From Bacteriovoracaceae bacterium (GTDB lineage: Bacteria; Bdellovibrionota; Bacteriovoracia; Bacteriovoracales; Bacteriovoracaceae): 9,484 bases of DNA. Shown here piece after piece: positions 1 to 6,871 of this stretch (positions are counted from its first letter, which is position 1; each line of letters opens with the position of its first letter). The position numbers and the translations under genes were made by a program. The stretch spans positions 1 through 9,484 of the forward strand of contig CANFNN010000092.1 in the NCBI GenBank assembly GCA_947448095.1. Direction: 5' to 3'. The notes beneath the pieces are model-generated. The model searched no databases. It had not been told where the DNA came from and was given only the letters and a program-made list of their open reading frames with translations.

Positions 1-2
1 AG

Positions 3-146
3 CTCACTCCAGAATTTGTCCGGGCACTGTGTCCAGGCAAGGACTATCTAGTCAAAGCCACTTTTACTGAAACCTGGTGGACAACCATTATTTTTACTCA
101 AGCATGTATTGATATAAAAACTCTTTGTGGTAATCCCCGGAAATAA
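3..146 (+). CDS. C-terminal fragment of an unidentified protein (5' end outside window)
   Basis: This frame is open from the first complete codon to a TAA at 144-146 and encodes 47 residues. The other two + strand frames hit stops within about 85 bases. The fragment contains three cysteines (in the contexts RALCPG, TQACID, TLCGN) and a Trp-Trp pair, which would suit a small exported disulphide-containing domain. No family is recognised. It ends 30 bp before the next + strand gene, so the two could be co-transcribed, although an extended -10 promoter candidate lies inside this fragment. It could be a fortuitous open frame, since only the tail is visible. Confidence 0.5.
   Translation, partial: LTPEFVRALCPGKDYLVKATFTETWWTTIIFTQACIDIKTLCGNPRK
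110..118 (+). promoter_or_regulatory. candidate extended -10 promoter for the gene at 177
   Basis: The sequence TGATATAAA fits an extended -10 element (TG-n-TATAAT with one mismatch). The AT-rich stretch upstream (around 89-96) offers only a poor -35 match, which extended -10 promoters tolerate. Transcription would begin near 125, giving a leader of about 50 nt. This is sequence matching only. The element lies inside the 3' end of the preceding reading frame. Confidence 0.35.
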
Positions 147-176
147 GCAAAATCTATCTTCCACCTCTCATCTTTT

Positions 177-1151
177 ATGAAAAATTTAATCTTAATTATT
201 TTCTTCATTTTGCCATTAAGGCTTTTTGCTAATGGCCAGGTAAGTGAAATTATCGATCCTCAAGAAATGATCGCAGACATTTTTGATGCAACCAAAATCA
301 AACAAGGGTCTAAAGTTCTCATCGTATCTCGCGCGAGTAAAAAAGCGATCGCCTTTGGTTCGGTTAAAAAGATTGATCTAAACGTCAGTCCTCACGTCGC
401 GCTGATCACGATTGAAGAAATAATTGATAACAATATGGTCATGACGAAAGACCTTGTTTATCCATTGGATTATTTAACATTGAAGGAAGAAAAAATTCCA
501 GGATTCGCCTCTCTGAGTTTGCATGGCAACACAGACATTCCTGCGAAATTTAAAGAACTTGCAAATTTTGGCGTTTTTACCTCTGAAGGCCATACTCTGG
601 ATGCCAAAGAAATGTTAGTCAGTCCCTTTCAGTTTCAATATGGAGTCACAAATGATTTTGGCGTAAAAATGGTCACAGCTCTTTGGCTGGATGGTTACGC
701 CAACCTAGGGCTCAAGTACCGCGCGCTACGATCAAAATATGCCAAGATTAGTGTGAACACTCTTGGTGCCTATAAAGTTCAAAGTAATGACTACATTTGG
801 CAAACCGGCGGGGTAATCACTCTTCCCCAAAATGCAAAATTTCAAAACCATTTGATGGTGAATATTACTCTTGATCCGCAGTTTAGTAATGCCCACGCGA
901 CCAAGGCCTTAGGATTATTCCAAGATTCAGATATTAGAAGTATTACGGAATATATCACTGATGACTGGAACCGTATTCTTTACGGGCCAACTTATAATGT
1001 TGAACTGCAAACGTTAGGTGGTACGGCGTCTTATATGTGGATCTGGAATACATTTCACATGAGCCTTGGTATGGCGACTAAAGACTTTTCTAATCTCAAT
1101 TTTGGAAAAAATGGTTACTATTACGTTTATGATTTTTTCTTGAGATTCTAA
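177..1151 (+). CDS. exported, putative outer-membrane beta-barrel protein of unknown function
   Basis: The 324-residue product begins with a signal peptide: Lys2, a hydrophobic core at residues 4-17 and a likely cleavage after Leu-Phe-Ala18. Residues of about 25-110 form a region rich in Val/Ile/Lys with short strands, possibly a small periplasmic beta domain. From about residue 140 onwards there are alternating hydrophobic/polar strands rich in Tyr, Trp and Gly. The protein ends in Phe-Leu-Arg-Phe, the C-terminal aromatic signature typical of BAM-inserted outer-membrane barrels. No known family is recognised, so the barrel assignment rests on strand pattern and terminal Phe. The ATG has no purine-rich Shine-Dalgarno; the bases before it are pyrimidine-rich. 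The start is chosen because the signal peptide follows it directly. The stop lies 2 bp from the convergent mtnC stop. Confidence 0.75.
   Translation: MKNLILIIFFILPLRLFANGQVSEIIDPQEMIADIFDATKIKQGSKVLIVSRASKKAIAFGSVKKIDLNVSPHVALITIEEIIDNNMVMTKDLVYPLDYLTLKEEKIPGFASLSLHGNTDIPAKFKELANFGVFTSEGHTLDAKEMLVSPFQFQYGVTNDFGVKMVTALWLDGYANLGLKYRALRSKYAKISVNTLGAYKVQSNDYIWQTGGVITLPQNAKFQNHLMVNITLDPQFSNAHATKALGLFQDSDIRSITEYITDDWNRILYGPTYNVELQTLGGTASYMWIWNTFHMSLGMATKDFSNLNFGKNGYYYVYDFFLRF
1092..1147. terminator. bulged inverted repeat at the convergent gene end (possible mtn-operon terminator)
   Basis: The right arm 1132-1147 is one contiguous 16-base block. It pairs fully with two left-arm blocks, 1092-1099 (AATCTCAA) and 1105-1112 (GAAAAAAT). 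A 5-base bulge (1100-1104) separates the left blocks and the loop is 19 bases (1113-1131). It occupies the last codons of the + strand gene and begins 7 bp beyond the mtnC stop on the - strand, where an mtn terminator would be expected. The stem is A/T-rich and no clean U tract follows on either strand, so intrinsic termination is uncertain. Confidence 0.3.
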
Positions 1152-1153
1152 GT

Positions 1154-1840
1154 CTAGATCACATCCATAAAGCTCTCAAAGCTGGTAATACCTTCAAAGC
1201 TTGAAGACTTTGTACCAGCTCGCAGAAGTTGAGTCACACCCATGCCGGCGGCTTTAGCGGCGATTAATTCTTCTGGAATATCTGAGAAAAAATGGATCTC
1301 TTGGGGAGTGAGATTTGTTTCAGTGGCAATCTTTTCGTAGGACGATTTTTCGCGTTTTCCGCCAACTTTAGTGTCAAAGTAATAGGAAATCATAGGCGTA
1401 AGATCGCCTTCAGTTGAGTATCCAAAAATGAGCTTTTGAGCGTGAACAGACCCGGAAGAATATATTCCAATCGCAGTATTCGTAGAAAGAATTTTAGTAA
1501 AAAATGGTTTTACGTCCGAATAAAGATGGCCTTGAAATTCACCCTTAGCATAACCCACATCCCAAATAAGGCCTTGGATCTCTTTTAAAGCTGGATGTTT
1601 TCTATCTTTAGTAATCCAATCTTTAAGTTTCTCTATGACTTCATAAAGTCCAAGCTGCTTTTGTTCTTCCTCCCAGACGGTCTTGCGAATATCCTCTATG
1701 GCCTTGCTGACGGAAGGCAAAGTTTGATGATGAAGAACATAATGCTCCATACTGGCCAATGAGTACGGAAACAGGACCTTATGAACAAAACTAATATCAG
1801 TTGTTGTTCCTTCAATATCGAAGAGAAAAAGTTTAATCAT
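1154..1840 (-). CDS. mtnC: enolase-phosphatase E1 (MtnC, HAD superfamily), methionine salvage
   Basis: MtnC is a bifunctional cytoplasmic Mg2+-dependent enzyme. It enolises 2,3-diketo-5-methylthiopentyl-1-phosphate and then dephosphorylates it to the acireductone. The 228-residue product has all HAD motifs: motif I FDIEGTTTD (Asp8, Glu10; the DxEGT form is specific to this family), motif II IYSSGS (Ser128/129), the motif III lysine in VGGKRE (Lys162), and motif IV FFSDIPEEL (Asp187). Length matches the family. The frame stays open 48 bases upstream inside mtnD, but family proteins start at the M-I-K-L-F-L-F-D segment. That ATG overlaps the mtnD stop as TAATG, with AAGG (complement of 1850-1853) 9 nt ahead. 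It is the last gene of the mtnBDC operon and converges on the exported-protein gene with a 2-bp gap. Confidence 0.96.
   Translation of the reverse strand: MIKLFLFDIEGTTTDISFVHKVLFPYSLASMEHYVLHHQTLPSVSKAIEDIRKTVWEEEQKQLGLYEVIEKLKDWITKDRKHPALKEIQGLIWDVGYAKGEFQGHLYSDVKPFFTKILSTNTAIGIYSSGSVHAQKLIFGYSTEGDLTPMISYYFDTKVGGKREKSSYEKIATETNLTPQEIHFFSDIPEELIAAKAAGMGVTQLLRAGTKSSSFEGITSFESFMDVI
1180..1220. terminator. nested hairpin in the 3' part of mtnC (possible terminator for the convergent + strand gene)
   Basis: The outer arms AGCTGGTA (1180-1187) and TACCAGCT (1213-1220) are perfectly complementary over 8 bp. Between them lies a second hairpin, CTTCAA-AGC-TTGAAG (1192-1206). The element begins 28 bases past the stop of the + strand gene, and that gene has no other room for a terminator because only 2 bp separate it from mtnC. 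There is no U tract after it on the + strand, and it is also mtnC coding sequence, so this is a structural candidate only. Confidence 0.3.
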
Positions 1841-2364
1841 TATTTGTAACCTTGTTCTTTGCCACTCTGAGTGTAATTGGCCACCCACCCTTCAGGGGTC
1901 TTGAACACACGAATTGCCTTCACATGGTACTTGGGTGCAAGGTCAAACCAGTGAGTCGCTCCTTTAGGAACTGAAATAAAATCACCTTTCTCACAGTGAA
2001 GACTGAAAACTTCCGAAGTATTTGCAAGGTGAAAGAAAAAGAATCCCTCACCATCCACAAAAAAACGCACTTCATCTTCATCATGCGTATGTTCTGAAAG
2101 AAACTTGGTTCTTATCGCTTCAATATTCGGAGTTTCTTTATGCACATTGATGACGTCAGCATTCACGTAACCATGTTTTTTCATGTAGGGGCCTAATTCA
2201 TGCTCAAACGCTTTGAGAATCGTTTCTTGTGAATCATTGTCATTGAGAGGGGATGAAGCTTCCCATTGTTCAAAAATAATTCCTCGCTGATTCATGAACG
2301 CTTTTATTTCTTTAGGATCTTTGATCTCATTTTTAACAGGATCTAAAAGTGTAAGTGTGGTCAT
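1840..2364 (-). CDS. mtnD: acireductone dioxygenase (ARD), methionine salvage
   Basis: The enzyme oxidises the acireductone 1,2-dihydroxy-3-keto-5-methylthiopentene with O2. The Fe2+ form yields 2-keto-4-methylthiobutyrate and formate; the Ni2+ form of the same fold follows an off-pathway reaction releasing CO. The 174-residue product is a single-domain cupin of normal family length. The metal ligands are visible: His92, His94 and Glu98 in EHTHDEDEVR, and His138 in GATHWFDL. The second cupin motif is at 127-141. The frame is open 29 codons further upstream, but that stretch overlaps mtnB and is not ARD-like. The chosen ATG forms TAATG with the mtnB stop and has GAGGA (complement of 2372-2376) 7 nt ahead. 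It is coupled at both ends and so is very probably translated together with mtnB and mtnC. Confidence 0.96.
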   Translation of the reverse strand: MTTLTLLDPVKNEIKDPKEIKAFMNQRGIIFEQWEASSPLNDNDSQETILKAFEHELGPYMKKHGYVNADVINVHKETPNIEAIRTKFLSEHTHDEDEVRFFVDGEGFFFFHLANTSEVFSLHCEKGDFISVPKGATHWFDLAPKYHVKAIRVFKTPEGWVANYTQSGKEQGYK

Positions 2365-2996
2365 TAGATTTTCCTCATTGTGTGGAAACATTCGAATAAA
2401 AATTCGTAGGTTTCGATATGACGTTTCGCTGTGGCAATATCTTTGCCCCAAGTGTAGAGACCGTGGCCGGCAATAAGAAATCCATGGATTTTTGGTTTTT
2501 CAATAAAGTGGTGATTCATATCACGTAAAATATCACCCATGAGTTGGGAGTTTGAAACTATGGGCAGAACAGATTTTAGTTGGTGTGTGGTGTTTCCTTC
2601 GAGGCCTTTTTGAAGTTCAAAACCCTCAAATGAAAGGTGATTTTCCTCTTCGTACTTCAGTGATAAAACGGTACCGAGCACAGAGTGGGTATGAAGCACA
2701 CAATTAACATCCGGATAATTATTGTAAATGTGGGTGTGAATTTCTGTTTCGGCCGAAGATTTAATCCCTGGAAGATTAAAGGGAGGAATCACTTCTCCCT
2801 GTGAATTAATCAGGATTAAATCTTCCAGTGCAAATTTACTTTTATCCACTCCCGATCGGGAAATAATGTACTCTTTTGAGTTCTTACTCCTCACAGAATA
2901 ATTGGTGGATGTGGCCGGCGACCAGCCCTTTTGATTAAAGAATTTAATCGCTTCAAGCAGATCAATGGCCAATAATTTGTTGGAATCAGTTAACAT
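2364..2996 (-). CDS. mtnB: methylthioribulose-1-phosphate dehydratase (MtnB, class II aldolase fold)
   Basis: MtnB removes water from 5-methylthioribulose-1-phosphate to give 2,3-diketo-5-methylthiopentyl-1-phosphate, a Zn2+-dependent cytoplasmic reaction. The 210-residue product covers the class II aldolase/adducin domain. The N-terminal substrate loop includes GWSPATSTNYSVR (24-36). The zinc ligands are His102 and His104 (VLHTHS) and His178 (AGHGLYTWG), and Glu127 (FEGFELQKGL) is the probable catalytic acid. These features separate it from fuculose-1-phosphate aldolase and AraD relatives, as does its position with mtnD and mtnC. The frame extends 19 codons upstream to an earlier ATG at 3053. 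The start at 2996 is preferred because AAAGGG (complement of 3005-3010) lies 8 nt before it and family proteins lack the extension. It is the first gene of the operon. Confidence 0.95.
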   Translation of the reverse strand: MLTDSNKLLAIDLLEAIKFFNQKGWSPATSTNYSVRSKNSKEYIISRSGVDKSKFALEDLILINSQGEVIPPFNLPGIKSSAETEIHTHIYNNYPDVNCVLHTHSVLGTVLSLKYEEENHLSFEGFELQKGLEGNTTHQLKSVLPIVSNSQLMGDILRDMNHHFIEKPKIHGFLIAGHGLYTWGKDIATAKRHIETYEFLFECFHTMRKI

Positions 2997-3004
2997 AAAA
3001 TAAG

Positions 3005-3010
3005 CCCTTT
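3005..3010 (-). promoter_or_regulatory. ribosome binding site fixing the mtnB start
   Basis: AAAGGG on the - strand lies 8 nt upstream of the ATG at 2996. No comparable purine run precedes the alternative ATG at 3053, so this site decides for the shorter, family-length protein. Confidence 0.7.
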
Positions 3011-3082
3011 GTAGGTGCCTGTTCGTACCTTGAACTGCATGATTTTTGAACAAAAAATTGAATGTAACCGGTACTTGTGCGG

Positions 3083-3119
3083 TGCGCTTAAGTCGGAGAA
3101 GCTAGCGCAAGCTTGTGCT
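3083..3119. repeat. overlapping dyad symmetries in the mtnB-dnaE intergenic region
   Basis: TGCGCT (3083-3088) is complementary to AGCGCA (3104-3109) across a 15-base loop. The right arm is shared with a 16-base quasi-palindrome, AGCGCAAGCTTGTGCT (3104-3119). That is symmetrical except for one G/T pair position. The two structures are mutually exclusive as RNA and could equally be a DNA operator. Function is unknown, and the position is about 85-125 bp upstream of mtnB and 100-140 bp upstream of dnaE. Confidence 0.35.
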
Positions 3120-3178
3120 GGGAGTTTGTTCTGTGTTTAGACGCAACTACAGGTGCTTTTTCGTGACAAAAATGATTA

Positions 3179-3214
3179 TCTAGGGGCATCAATTTATCCA
3201 CTTTCTAGAGGCAT
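3179..3214 (+). repeat. 11-bp direct repeat overlapping the dnaE ribosome binding site
   Basis: TCTAGGGGCAT (3179-3189) and TCTAGAGGCAT (3204-3214) differ at one base, and their starts are 25 bp apart. The second copy contains the dnaE Shine-Dalgarno GAGG (3208-3211), 9 nt before the ATG. The repeat may be a small local duplication, or paired binding sites that affect dnaE expression. Confidence 0.5.
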
Positions 3215-3220
3215 TTTTTC

Positions 3221-6200
3221 ATGAAAAACCCATTTCTTGGGAGTGATTTTCAAAATACTCACAAAGATAGTTTCACGCATCTTCACCTTCATAGTCAGTA
3301 CTCTCTTCTTGATGGGGCGATTCGCTTAAGTGATCTATTCAAACGGGCCAAGGAACTTGAAATGCCGGCCGTGGCCTGTACTGATCATGGAAATATGTTT
3401 GGCGGAATTGATTTTTATACTCGCGCCCTACAGGCCGGGATAAAACCAATTCTTGGTTCAGAAATATACTTTACTCCTGGCTCTCGTCACGACCGAAGAG
3501 CACCAAAGAATTTAAAAACTCTTGATTCGCAAGATGAAGTTGAAGGTCGCCACCAAATTCATCACTTGATTCTTCTTTGTAAGAATCTCACTGGTTATCA
3601 TAACCTCTGTAAACTTCTTTCGAAGGCCTATCAAGAGGGCTTCTATTACAAACCACGAGCTGATGTAGATCTACTTCGTGAATACTCCGAAGGATTAATT
3701 GCAACCACTGCATGCTTGAAAGGTGAGGTTGGTTACAATTTGTTTACCGGCCAGGACGAGAGGGCCTACCAAGCGGCCATGAAGTATCGTGAAATTTTTA
3801 AAGATGATTTTTATCTTGAGATTCAAGAAAATGGAATCCCTGAGCAAGTTGATGTAAATAAAAAAATCATTGCCTTTGCCAGAGAGAATTCGATTCCTCT
3901 CGTCGCAACTAACGACTGTCACTATATTCATCGAGACGATGCTGCTGCTCAAGAAGTTCTCATGTGCATTCAAACCGGAAAAACTCTGGAAGATGAAAAA
4001 CGCATGAAGCTCTCGACGACTGAATTTTATTTTAAGTCTGCTCAAGAAATGCGCGAAGCCTTTAATTACATTCCTGAAGCTTGTAACAACACACTCAAGA
4101 TTGCTGATGCTTGTAATCTAGAGATCCGCTGGCAAGATGATAAGGGCAAACAAATTTATCTGCTTCCGACTTTTGAAATTAAAACTGCTGAAACTGAAGA
4201 GCAATATTTTGCTCGCCTTTCTCGCGAAGGCCTAGAAGACCGATTTAATGGTCCACACTTTAAAGAACTTCTAGCGAGCCCCAATTGGGATACAGAGCTA
4301 AAAGCTCAGTATCAAGACCGACTGGAGCTTGAGATTAAACTCATCGCTCAGATGGGATTTACTGGTTACTTCTTAATCGTTTCGGACTTTATTATTTGGG
4401 CGAAGTCTCAAGGCATTCCGGTTGGTCCTGGTCGAGGCTCAGGTGCTGGATCGATCGTGGCCTACGCGCTTAAAATCACCAACGTCGATCCCATTCCGTA
4501 TAACCTTCTCTTTGAGCGGTTCATTAACCCTGAGCGAGTTTCTCTACCCGATTTTGATATCGATTTTTGTCAAGAGCGTCGCCAAGAAGTGATTGAATAC
4601 GTCACCAAGAAATATGGTGAAGATAAAGTTGGGCAAATTATTACCTTTGGAACTCTTTCTGCGAAAGCTGTTCTTCGCGATGTCTCACGAGTATTCGCAC
4701 TTCCTTATTCTGAAGCTGATACTCTTGCGAAGTTAATTCCTGATGAATTGGGAATTGGTCTGCAAGAAGCGATTGATAAGGAGCCTAAACTAAAAGAACT
4801 CGAAGACAATGATCCCAAGATTAGGCGGATCCTTCAAATTGGAAAACGGCTTGAAGGTCTAAATCGCCATGCTGGGATTCATGCTGCCGGAGTTATTATT
4901 ACTGATGAGCCTTTAGTTTCCTATTGCCCGCTTTTTAAAGGGTCTAAGGGAGAGCAGGTTGTTCAGTTTGATAAAGATTTTTCAGAAAAAATTGGACTCG
5001 TTAAATTCGACTTTTTAGGACTTAAAACTCTCACCGTAATTTCGAATGCTTCAAAACTGATTAAACGAGATCTCAAGCCCGACTTTGATATTGAATTTAT
5101 CGACTACCGCGATCCCTCTGTTTACAAATTAATTTCTGAGGGACGCACGGTTGGTGTTTTCCAGTTAGAGTCTTCGGGAATGCAGGATTTATGTAAACGG
5201 ATTAAACCAGATTCAATTGATGATATTACTGCGATCAACGCACTTTATCGCCCAGGTCCGATGGGGTCTGGAATGCATCATGAATTTGCTGAGATTAAGC
5301 ATGGTCAAAAACCTGAGGTTTATTCATTCGAAGAACTCAAGCCCGTTTTGAAAGATACTTATGGGATTATTGTTTATCAAGAACAAGTGATGAACATTGC
5401 CCGAGTGGTGGCAGGGTACTCCCTTGGCCAGGCCGATATGCTTCGAAGAGCGATGGGGAAAAAGAAAGCTGAAGAAATGCAGATGCATAAAGAGATTTTC
5501 AGAAAGGGTGCCGTTGAAAGAGGCTTTGATCAAGATAAAGCGATTGCTCTCTTTGATCTCATGGAGAAGTTTGCGGAATACGGATTTAACAAATCCCACG
5601 CGGTGGCCTACTCGGTTATTTCTTATCAGACAGCTTTTCTTAAGCAGTATTATCCTGCTCAATTCTTTGCAGCTCTTCTTGGGACAGAGATAAACAATAA
5701 AGAAAAAATTACTACCTATATTCAAGAAGCTAAAGATTGTGAAATCTCTATTCTTCCCCCTGACGTAAATGAATCTCTTTGGCTCTTTAACGTCATCGGG
5801 CAGACCATTCGCTTTGGTTTAGGAGCAGTGAAGGGGATTGGTGAATCTGCCGTCGAAGAGATCGTTGGTGAGCGTAATAAGAACGGTCCCTTTAAGGGAT
5901 TTGTTGAGTTTTGTGAAAGGGTTAATCTTAAGTCGGTCAATAAGCGCGTTCTAGAAGCCTTAATTAAAGTGGGTGCTTTCGATTCAAGTGATAAATTTAA
6001 TCGCAAAACTTTACTGGATCACATGGAATTCATTGTCACTTTTGCTGAGAAAAAGCAGGAAGAAAAATTGATGGGTCAAACCTCACTTTTTGATATGGGT
6101 GGAACGCCCCAGACTTCTGAGGAACAGCTCAATATTCATGAATCTCAGGAATTTGATGAAAAGCAAAAGCTTTCATTGGAAGCCGAGCTTTTGGGGATTT

Positions 6201-6871
6201 ATGTTTCTGGTCACCCACTCATGCGATTCAAAGACATTATGGGTAAGCTCACCAGTATGAGTATTGCCTCGATTCAAGATCTTCCGACTGTCGCCAAGCC
6301 AGAGGGCTTTAATCCGCGTCTGGGTGATGCCAATGACCCTAGTAAGCGCAGCATGATCATTGCTGGGATGATTTCTGAGAGTAAAGTTATTCTGACCAAG
6401 AAAGGCGACAAGATGGCGTTTGTCACCTTTGAAGACTTATCTGGAAAAATAGAGTGTCTTTTCTTTCCACGTGTCTTTGCTGAATTTCAACAGTTTCTCT
6501 CCCAGGACGAACCACTGCTCCTTAATGGGGTAGTAAACTTGGCCGAAGATCCTAAGAAATTTTATCCCAGTAAAGTCAGTCTTCTTAAAGATGAGTCTGA
6601 TGACCGAGTGACTTCAGTCAGAGTGAATGTTCCACTGACTCACTTGAATCCACATTCTTTGATTCAATTGAAGCAAATCGTTTTGAGTTACCGAGGCTCC
6701 GTTCCTGTTCACTTTATTTTTGAAACTCCAGAGGGGCGTGCTCGCATGCAGCTCGATGACACTTTTCTAGTTAGTCCGTCGCCTCAAATGGCGGCCAAAT
6801 TAAATGAGCTTCTCAATACCAATTCAGTTTCATTTATTATTGATGGGAAAGTTGAGGAACTGAACCAGTGA
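3221..6871 (+). CDS. dnaE: DNA polymerase III subunit alpha (replicative polymerase)
   Basis: This is the catalytic subunit of the replicative polymerase, of the DnaE1 (Gram-negative) type rather than PolC. Its 1216 residues slightly exceed the E. coli length. Domains in order are as follows. The PHP domain (about 18-290) has H22-L-H24, TDHGN (Asp55, His56), GSE (Glu81), TACLKGE (Cys165) and NDCHY (Asp232, His234), so the metal-site residues lost in E. coli appear kept. The palm has GPGRGSGAG (402-410) and catalytic Asp444 and Asp446 in PDFDIDF, with the third aspartate, Asp597, in KFDFLGL. Fingers follow, with NKSHAVAYS. A helix-hairpin-helix lies at 865-885 (LGAVKGIGES), a clamp-binding motif QTSLF at 953-957, an OB fold at about 1045-1125, then a C-terminal tau-binding region. 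GAGG lies 9 nt before the ATG. The stop overlaps the GTG start of the next gene. Confidence 0.98.
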   Translation: MKNPFLGSDFQNTHKDSFTHLHLHSQYSLLDGAIRLSDLFKRAKELEMPAVACTDHGNMFGGIDFYTRALQAGIKPILGSEIYFTPGSRHDRRAPKNLKTLDSQDEVEGRHQIHHLILLCKNLTGYHNLCKLLSKAYQEGFYYKPRADVDLLREYSEGLIATTACLKGEVGYNLFTGQDERAYQAAMKYREIFKDDFYLEIQENGIPEQVDVNKKIIAFARENSIPLVATNDCHYIHRDDAAAQEVLMCIQTGKTLEDEKRMKLSTTEFYFKSAQEMREAFNYIPEACNNTLKIADACNLEIRWQDDKGKQIYLLPTFEIKTAETEEQYFARLSREGLEDRFNGPHFKELLASPNWDTELKAQYQDRLELEIKLIAQMGFTGYFLIVSDFIIWAKSQGIPVGPGRGSGAGSIVAYALKITNVDPIPYNLLFERFINPERVSLPDFDIDFCQERRQEVIEYVTKKYGEDKVGQIITFGTLSAKAVLRDVSRVFALPYSEADTLAKLIPDELGIGLQEAIDKEPKLKELEDNDPKIRRILQIGKRLEGLNRHAGIHAAGVIITDEPLVSYCPLFKGSKGEQVVQFDKDFSEKIGLVKFDFLGLKTLTVISNASKLIKRDLKPDFDIEFIDYRDPSVYKLISEGRTVGVFQLESSGMQDLCKRIKPDSIDDITAINALYRPGPMGSGMHHEFAEIKHGQKPEVYSFEELKPVLKDTYGIIVYQEQVMNIARVVAGYSLGQADMLRRAMGKKKAEEMQMHKEIFRKGAVERGFDQDKAIALFDLMEKFAEYGFNKSHAVAYSVISYQTAFLKQYYPAQFFAALLGTEINNKEKITTYIQEAKDCEISILPPDVNESLWLFNVIGQTIRFGLGAVKGIGESAVEEIVGERNKNGPFKGFVEFCERVNLKSVNKRVLEALIKVGAFDSSDKFNRKTLLDHMEFIVTFAEKKQEEKLMGQTSLFDMGGTPQTSEEQLNIHESQEFDEKQKLSLEAELLGIYVSGHPLMRFKDIMGKLTSMSIASIQDLPTVAKPEGFNPRLGDANDPSKRSMIIAGMISESKVILTKKGDKMAFVTFEDLSGKIECLFFPRVFAEFQQFLSQDEPLLLNGVVNLAEDPKKFYPSKVSLLKDESDDRVTSVRVNVPLTHLNPHSLIQLKQIVLSYRGSVPVHFIFETPEGRARMQLDDTFLVSPSPQMAAKLNELLNTNSVSFIIDGKVEELNQ
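6854..6858 (+). promoter_or_regulatory. ribosome binding site for the GTG start at 6868
   Basis: GAGGA inside the last codons of dnaE lies 9 nt before the GTG codon. It supports initiation at this non-ATG start, and the signal peptide begins directly after it. Confidence 0.7.

Larger units (their letters stand above)
2997..3220. other. divergent intergenic region between mtnB and dnaE
   Basis: These 224 bp must hold the promoters of both the mtnBDC operon (-) and the dnaE cluster (+). No convincing -35/-10 pair was found for either direction. Weak -10-like hexamers exist, such as GATTAT at 3174-3179 for dnaE, but lack a good partner. The region contains a 6-bp stem (3083-3088 with 3104-3109), an overlapping quasi-palindrome (3104-3119), an 11-bp direct repeat close to dnaE (3179-3189, 3204-3214) and two TTGAAC copies (3030-3035, 3046-3051). 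I could not recognise a SAM riboswitch on the mtnB leader. No small gene is evident. Confidence 0.6.

Noticed and set aside
1841..1888. Upstream ATG giving a 244-residue MtnC
   Set aside because: The extension overlaps the end of mtnD, and known MtnC proteins start just before the FDIEGT motif.
2365..2451. Upstream ATG giving a 203-residue MtnD
   Set aside because: The extension lies wholly within mtnB coding sequence, and the downstream ATG has the TAATG coupling and a Shine-Dalgarno.
2850..2861. Perfect 12-bp palindrome TCCCGATCGGGA inside mtnB
   Set aside because: It encodes ordinary family residues (around SRSGVD), and one or two perfect 12-bp palindromes are expected by chance in a window of this size.
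3030..3051. Two TTGAAC copies 16 bp apart upstream of mtnB
   Set aside because: Hexamers repeated in a short AT-rich region are common by chance, and no -35/-10 or operator arrangement could be built from them.
2997..3053. Upstream ATG giving a 229-residue MtnB
   Set aside because: The added 19 residues are not family-like, and a clear ribosome site sits 8 nt before the downstream ATG at 2996.
2997..3220. Possible SAM riboswitch upstream of mtnB
   Set aside because: No recognisable SAM-I, SAM-II or SAM-III core or terminator-like expression platform could be seen in the leader on the - strand.
3695..4045. Antisense open frame of 116 codons within dnaE
   Set aside because: It lies opposite strongly conserved PHP-domain coding sequence, has no ribosome site or recognisable product, and is a shadow frame.
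5324..6006. Several antisense and alternative-frame open frames within dnaE
   Set aside because: All lie over conserved polymerase coding sequence, and their predicted proteins have no family character.
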